Source of the DNA: Paucibacter sp. KBW04
GTDB taxonomy: Bacteria; Pseudomonadota; Gammaproteobacteria; Burkholderiales; Burkholderiaceae_C
DNA length: 52,991 nt
Direction: 5' to 3'
Assembly (NCBI RefSeq): GCF_003852425.1
Contig: NZ_QAJN01000016.1
Coordinates: forward strand, 182,754 to 235,744
Below, piece by piece: positions 49,581-52,991 of the stretch. Numbering within the stretch: the stretch's first letter is position 1; the number at the start of each line of letters is the position of its first letter. Made by a program: the position numbers and the translations under genes. Below the pieces are notes generated by a model that was not told where the DNA came from, did no database searches, and worked only from the letters and a program-made list of their open reading frames with translations.

Positions 49581-50105
49581 CTACGGCTTGCGCGCCTGCA
49601 GCAGGTCGGTGTAGGCCCCGGCGATCAAGGGGGCGTCTTGTAGGCCCAGGGCCAGCATCAGCGCCTGCGCCTCTTGCTGGCCCCCGAGTTCACTCTCGCC
49701 CTCGACCAACTCCACCTCCAGCTCCATGAAGTCACCCAGGCCCTCCACCTGATCCAGATGCACCCGGCTGCGGCCAATCTTTACAAAGCGACGTATCTTG
49801 CGCACCCGGCCCGCTTGACCATAGGCCAGGCTCAAGGTGCGGCGCAGCTCGTCCGCACAGCGGGTCGTGGCGATCTCATAAAAGCTGGCCTTGGGCCCAG
49901 TGGCGTCGGCACGCTGGTAGAAGATCAGCTCCCCGTGGCCGGGCCGTTCCGGGAAGGCGCACAGCTTCAGCCGGCCTCGCTCGCAGTTGAAAAATGTGTC
50001 GTCCTGCTCCACCCTTTGCGCCGACGCCCCGGCCAGGGCTTGGGCCGCTTGCAGCAGCCGGGCCATATCGGCGACCTGGGCCTTGATCTCAATATTTCTT
50101 GCCAC
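49581..50105 (-). CDS. CYTH domain protein (class IV adenylate cyclase-like)
   Basis: A 174-residue CYTH/thiamine-triphosphatase-fold protein. The N-terminal MARNIEIKAQ holds a variant of the ExExK signature, with Asn in the first position. Later strands carry the basic and acidic residues lining the tunnel: GRLKLCAF, RKIRRFVKIGRSRVHLDQVE and DFMELEVELVEGE. Such proteins bind triphosphates and Mg2+; activities include adenylate cyclase and tripolyphosphatase, and the one here is not determinable. It is the last gene of a minus-strand group with the DUF4440 and metallophosphoesterase genes, separated from the former by 81 bp. Confidence 0.9.
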   Translation of the reverse strand: MARNIEIKAQVADMARLLQAAQALAGASAQRVEQDDTFFNCERGRLKLCAFPERPGHGELIFYQRADATGPKASFYEIATTRCADELRRTLSLAYGQAGRVRKIRRFVKIGRSRVHLDQVEGLGDFMELEVELVEGESELGGQQEAQALMLALGLQDAPLIAGAYTDLLQARKP

Positions 50106-50186
50106 TGTGATTCCCCACTCCGGCTGCTTCGCTGAGGCAGCGATTCTGCCGACGCACGCAGGCTGGCAAGCGGGCCAAGCCCGGCA

Positions 50187-50600
50187 CTATTCCCAGGCCG
50201 CGCAGGGCGTGCCCTGATGGAACTGCATCTGCCAGCCTTGCGCACCCAATCGCCAGAGCGAGCTGCGGCGGCTATGTCTGTGCAGGTGGCCCTGGGCATC
50301 GCGATGGGCCGACTCATAAGTCAGCAAGGCCAGGCCAGGCGCCAGCAGCTGGACCTGAAAGTTCTGGGCATGAACCTGGCGCGGGCTGGGCGAAGCTGCC
50401 TCGTCGGCAGCGATCAACAAGGCCAGCATCTCGCTGCGCTGGTAGCTGCGGCCCGAGTAGCCGATCTCGCGGAAGTCGGGGTGCAGCAAGGCTTGGAGGC
50501 GGGGCAGGTCGGCCGTGGTCTTGTCCAGCTGCAGCTCGCATTCGAGTGCTTGCAGCTGCGGCAGAAGGAGGCGAGCGAGTTCAGTGTCGGCTGTCGTCAT
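50187..50600 (-). CDS. DUF4440 / NTF2-like protein
   Basis: A 137-residue protein of the SnoaL/NTF2-like (DUF4440) cone fold: LQALECELQLDKTTADLPRLQALLHPDFREIGYSGR, then a curved sheet including LLTYESAHR, and a C-terminal WRLGAQGWQMQFHQGTP, the usual ending of the family. No catalytic residues can be assigned. Its start overlaps the 3' end of the metallophosphoesterase gene by 20 bp on the same strand, so co-expression is likely. Confidence 0.87.
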   Translation of the reverse strand: MTTADTELARLLLPQLQALECELQLDKTTADLPRLQALLHPDFREIGYSGRSYQRSEMLALLIAADEAASPSPRQVHAQNFQVQLLAPGLALLTYESAHRDAQGHLHRHSRRSSLWRLGAQGWQMQFHQGTPCAAWE

Positions 50601-51714
50601 GGCGGCTGGCTTGGGCAGCTAATTGGGAAGTAGCTAAGTGGGAGGCAGCACGATACCCCGTCGTCGTCAGCCGCTCACCGGTGTCCAGCATCAGCTCGCG
50701 CTCGGGCCAGCGCAGAGCGGCCAGCCGGGTGCAGGCACCGGCCTGGCCTTGGAGTCGCTCCTGATAGCGCCCACCCACCGAAAAGTCCACGCAAAACACA
50801 TTGGCTCGCTGGCCCAGCCATTGGGTGGGCGCCACCTCGGCAAACAAATCGGCATCTTCCTTGCCCAGCTGGGCCCGGTCCAGCGGCAGGAACTGGCGCC
50901 AGTAGTGGCCCACCACGACCGGGGTCTCCTCCTGATACTCATCCCACCAGGCCACCCGCTCGGCAAAGCGCCACAGGCCGCTGGCGAAGAAGGGGGCGGG
51001 CGCCTTGCGCTCCAGGCCCGAGGTCAGCACCCGCAAGGGGTTGAGCATCTGCCGCGCCGCGTCCAGATGACCCAGGGCGTCCAAGCGGGGCATGGCGAAT
51101 TGCGGGTTCTGAAAATGCGCGCGCCACAAGGCTTTTTGCTGCTGCGCCAACTCATGCCAGCCCTGGCCCACCTGGCTGGCCAGGGCATGGGCGTCCAGGC
51201 GCGCAAACCAGTCGGCAAAGCTGCCCAGCCCAGACCTCAGAGCGCTGAGCGCTTGCACATGGGCCAGGGACTGGCCATGCCAGGCCGCATGGCTGACGCG
51301 AATATCAGCCCGGCTCAGGGCCAGGGGCTGGCGGGAAAAGAAGTCCAGAAACTCCGCGCGATCGTCTGCCGTGGCCTGAGCGCAGAGGCCGAACTTCTGG
51401 TCGCTGGCGCGGCCCTCGGCCCAGAACCAGTCATTGCCCGCCTTGCGTGCGCCACGCAAAAGATTCAGCTCATGGTTGCCCAAAACCATCTGGGCCCGGC
51501 CGGCCTCCACGCTGCGCTGCACCCAGCGGATGACGGCGGGGCTGTCCGGCCCACGGTCACACAAATCACCGACAAAGACCAGGCGCCTGCCCTGCGCATG
51601 CCGGCCCTGCTCGTCATAACCCAGGGCAGCCAGCAAGGCGCACAAGGCCTCGAACTCTCCATGCACATCGCCAACGATGTCCAGGGCTTGCTGCGGGGGC
51701 AAAGACTCGATCAT
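50581..51714 (-). CDS. PPP-type metallophosphoesterase
   Basis: A 377-residue calcineurin-like phosphoesterase. Metal-binding motifs are in order: DIVGDVHGE, FVGDLCDRGPDS, VLGNHELN, a histidine in VSHAAWH and VVGHYW. Members act on phosphoproteins, nucleotides or diadenosine polyphosphates; specificity is unknown. The start at 51714 (MIESLPP) has GAGG five nucleotides upstream; 51732 and further upstream are alternatives. The C-terminal tail is Ala/Gln/Ser/His-rich. It overlaps the DUF4440 gene. Confidence 0.9.
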   Translation of the reverse strand: MIESLPPQQALDIVGDVHGEFEALCALLAALGYDEQGRHAQGRRLVFVGDLCDRGPDSPAVIRWVQRSVEAGRAQMVLGNHELNLLRGARKAGNDWFWAEGRASDQKFGLCAQATADDRAEFLDFFSRQPLALSRADIRVSHAAWHGQSLAHVQALSALRSGLGSFADWFARLDAHALASQVGQGWHELAQQQKALWRAHFQNPQFAMPRLDALGHLDAARQMLNPLRVLTSGLERKAPAPFFASGLWRFAERVAWWDEYQEETPVVVGHYWRQFLPLDRAQLGKEDADLFAEVAPTQWLGQRANVFCVDFSVGGRYQERLQGQAGACTRLAALRWPERELMLDTGERLTTTGYRAASHLATSQLAAQASRHDDSRH

Positions 51715-51859
51715 GGCGGCCTCATGAAACATCCAGCCGGGGGTAGAAGGTGACTGGCGCCGCGGATTGTCGAGATCAAGCCGCGCGGGCAACAAGCGGA
51801 CAGATGTCAGCCGACAGGGTCAGGTCTTGCCGGCCGACGGCCGCTTAGAGCGGCTAACG

Positions 51860-51912
51860 AAAAAGGCCCGGCCGCTCTCAGCTGCTCACACAGGCAAGGC
51901 CGACCGGGCCTG
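51860..51912 (-). terminator. Intrinsic terminator of the adhesin gene
   Basis: On the minus strand GGCCCGG (complement of 51904-51910) pairs with CCGGGCC (complement of 51865-51871), with further GGCC pairing inside, and is followed directly by TTTTT (51860-51864). It lies about 60 bp after the stop of the YDG-repeat protein. Confidence 0.75.
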
Positions 51913-51974
51913 TTCGGCGCCGTCTTGATGTGGAAGTGCTCCATGATCCGGGGCACTGCCCCGGACCGTGGAAC

Positions 51975-52991
51975 TTAGCGCTTGGCGTCGAAGCGCAAGA
52001 CGATATTGCGCACCTGATCCACCGGCACACCGGCCTTGCGCTTGAGCGTGCTCAGGCCGTGGGCGCTGAGCACCTCGGCGCCCAGCTGCGCGGCTTGCGG
52101 CGGCATGGCGGCACGCAAGGTGCCGTTGGCCAGCAACTCCAGCGTCATGCTGGCCGTCTCGCCCTGGCCCAGATCGAGCAGGGTCTCGGCACGGGCACTG
52201 ACGGCCTGGCTGTCCAGCTTGGGCAGCTCGGCTTCGGCCAAGCTGCGTGGCATCAGGCTCAGGCTGTCACCCTGGTCCTGCACCAGGTAGTGACCCAGAC
52301 GATCCAGCCCCCCATTGGCACCGCCGTCGCGGAACAAGGGCAACACGTTTTGCACCGTTTCGGTTGGCGCGTTGCCGGCCAGGCTCAAACTCACCTGGCC
52401 GCCATTGCGCAACAGCTGCTGGCTGCCGTCCACCGCCAGCGCCGAAGCACCGCGCCCGGCTGTGCCAGCCCCGTCAGCCAGCGCCAGCAAGCTGGGCGCC
52501 GGGCCTGTTGCCGGCAAGGCGATCGCGCCCTGAGCGCCCGCCGCCGCTCCGACGCCGGCACCAGCTCCAACACCGTTGCCGCCGCCGTTGCCGCCGCCAT
52601 TGCCCACGCCGCTCGCACCGCTGGTGGCATTGCCGCCTTGGGTCTTTACGACCAAGCCTGCGGTCTGCCCTTGCGAATCCAGACCCTTGATTCGACCCAG
52701 GATCTCGACCAGGTTCTGCGCCAGCTGGTAGTTGCCCGCATCAGCGCCGTCCAGGTTCAGCTTGACCTTGACCTGCTTGCCCTCGCCGGCCAGCAGATCC
52801 TGGAACTGAGCCTTGGCCTGCGCCTGCACCTTGTCGCCCGCCACCACGCCGATCAGGCCCGGCGAGTCCAGCTGCGCTTCGGTGGAACCGTCAAAGTACT
52901 TGTCCTTAACCACCAGAGGCGCCGTCTGCAAGGTCTTGGGCGTGATATCGCCCTTGGCCTGACGCTGTGCGCCCTCCAGCTGGTAGTTGCC
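51975..52991 (-). CDS. C-terminal part of a YDG-repeat filamentous adhesin (partial)
   Basis: An open frame of 338 residues entering from beyond the window; no start is present. It opens with the end of one repeat (GNYQLEGAQRQAKGDITPKT) and contains another: VVKDKYFDGSTEAQLDSPGL, GVVAGDKV, LDGADAGNYQLAQN, the YDG/MBG-type module of two-partner filamentous haemagglutinin-like proteins. A Gly/Asn/Ala-rich linker follows (about 52500-52620), then a region with no recognised family that ends LRFDAKR. Likely a very large secreted surface protein. No TpsB-type transporter is visible in the window. A terminator follows. Confidence 0.8.
   Translation of the reverse strand, partial: GNYQLEGAQRQAKGDITPKTLQTAPLVVKDKYFDGSTEAQLDSPGLIGVVAGDKVQAQAKAQFQDLLAGEGKQVKVKLNLDGADAGNYQLAQNLVEILGRIKGLDSQGQTAGLVVKTQGGNATSGASGVGNGGGNGGGNGVGAGAGVGAAAGAQGAIALPATGPAPSLLALADGAGTAGRGASALAVDGSQQLLRNGGQVSLSLAGNAPTETVQNVLPLFRDGGANGGLDRLGHYLVQDQGDSLSLMPRSLAEAELPKLDSQAVSARAETLLDLGQGETASMTLELLANGTLRAAMPPQAAQLGAEVLSAHGLSTLKRKAGVPVDQVRNIVLRFDAKR

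Overview
The window is GC-rich, densely coded chromosomal DNA from a Gram-negative proteobacterium, most likely a betaproteobacterium of the Burkholderiales (Roseateles/Rubrivivax/Leptothrix-like). The basis is codon and base bias, a PEP-CTERM protein (an exosortase-type sorting signal common in that group), a ThiD-ThiE fusion, Tat and lipoprotein signals, many LysR/TetR/Lrp regulators, and a pirin/LysR pair. This assignment is inference; no rRNA or tRNA gene was seen. No prophage, complete insertion sequence or CRISPR array was seen.

Layout. 1-4140: a regulator-rich patch (Lrp/AsnC, EamA exporter, TetR, LysR, methyltransferase). 4173-6585: an operon of an alpha/beta-hydrolase lipoprotein, an unknown exported protein and a DUF2306 membrane protein, behind a promoter overlapped by two palindromes. 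6555-12033 (minus): methyltransferase, GT2 glycosyltransferase, a large exported TPR-like protein and a DUF3142 protein, possibly one functional unit. 12099-12261: a 163-bp element that is one long imperfect palindrome. 12345-16631: a periplasmic molybdenum hydroxylase (Fe-S plus Mo subunits) tightly linked to a secreted GH13 amylase-like enzyme. 16651-20906: copper homeostasis (copZ, copA, cueR), with CueR-type promoters at both copZ and copA and an apparent roughly 1-kb insertion between them. 20903-23083: VOC protein, PEP-CTERM SGNH hydrolase and ArsR regulator. 23164-27986: ArsR-controlled RND efflux pump plus a small DUF2892 protein. 27987-29903: pirin with a divergent LysR. 30059-34347: a histidine kinase translationally coupled to a receiver-GGDEF-EAL protein. 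34331-34510: remnant of a GNAT acetyltransferase. 34536-41819 (minus): acetone carboxylase acxABC with a sigma-54 activator, a -24/-12 promoter and an enhancer-like dyad. 41996-48238: TPP riboswitch and thiC-thiO-thiS-thiG-thiD/E. 48278-52991 (minus): TonB-domain protein, CYTH protein, DUF4440 protein, metallophosphoesterase and the C-terminal end of a YDG-repeat adhesin.

Functional picture. The clearest pathways are acetone carboxylation to acetoacetate under sigma-54 control, TPP-riboswitch-controlled thiamine synthesis, and CueR-controlled copper export. Two copies of one dispersed hairpin repeat (27639-27734 and 44376-44467) sit in intercistronic gaps. The best candidates for undescribed biology are the DUF3142/TPR/GT2/methyltransferase cluster, the hydrolase/unknown/DUF2306 operon, the 163-bp palindromic element and the hairpin repeat family.
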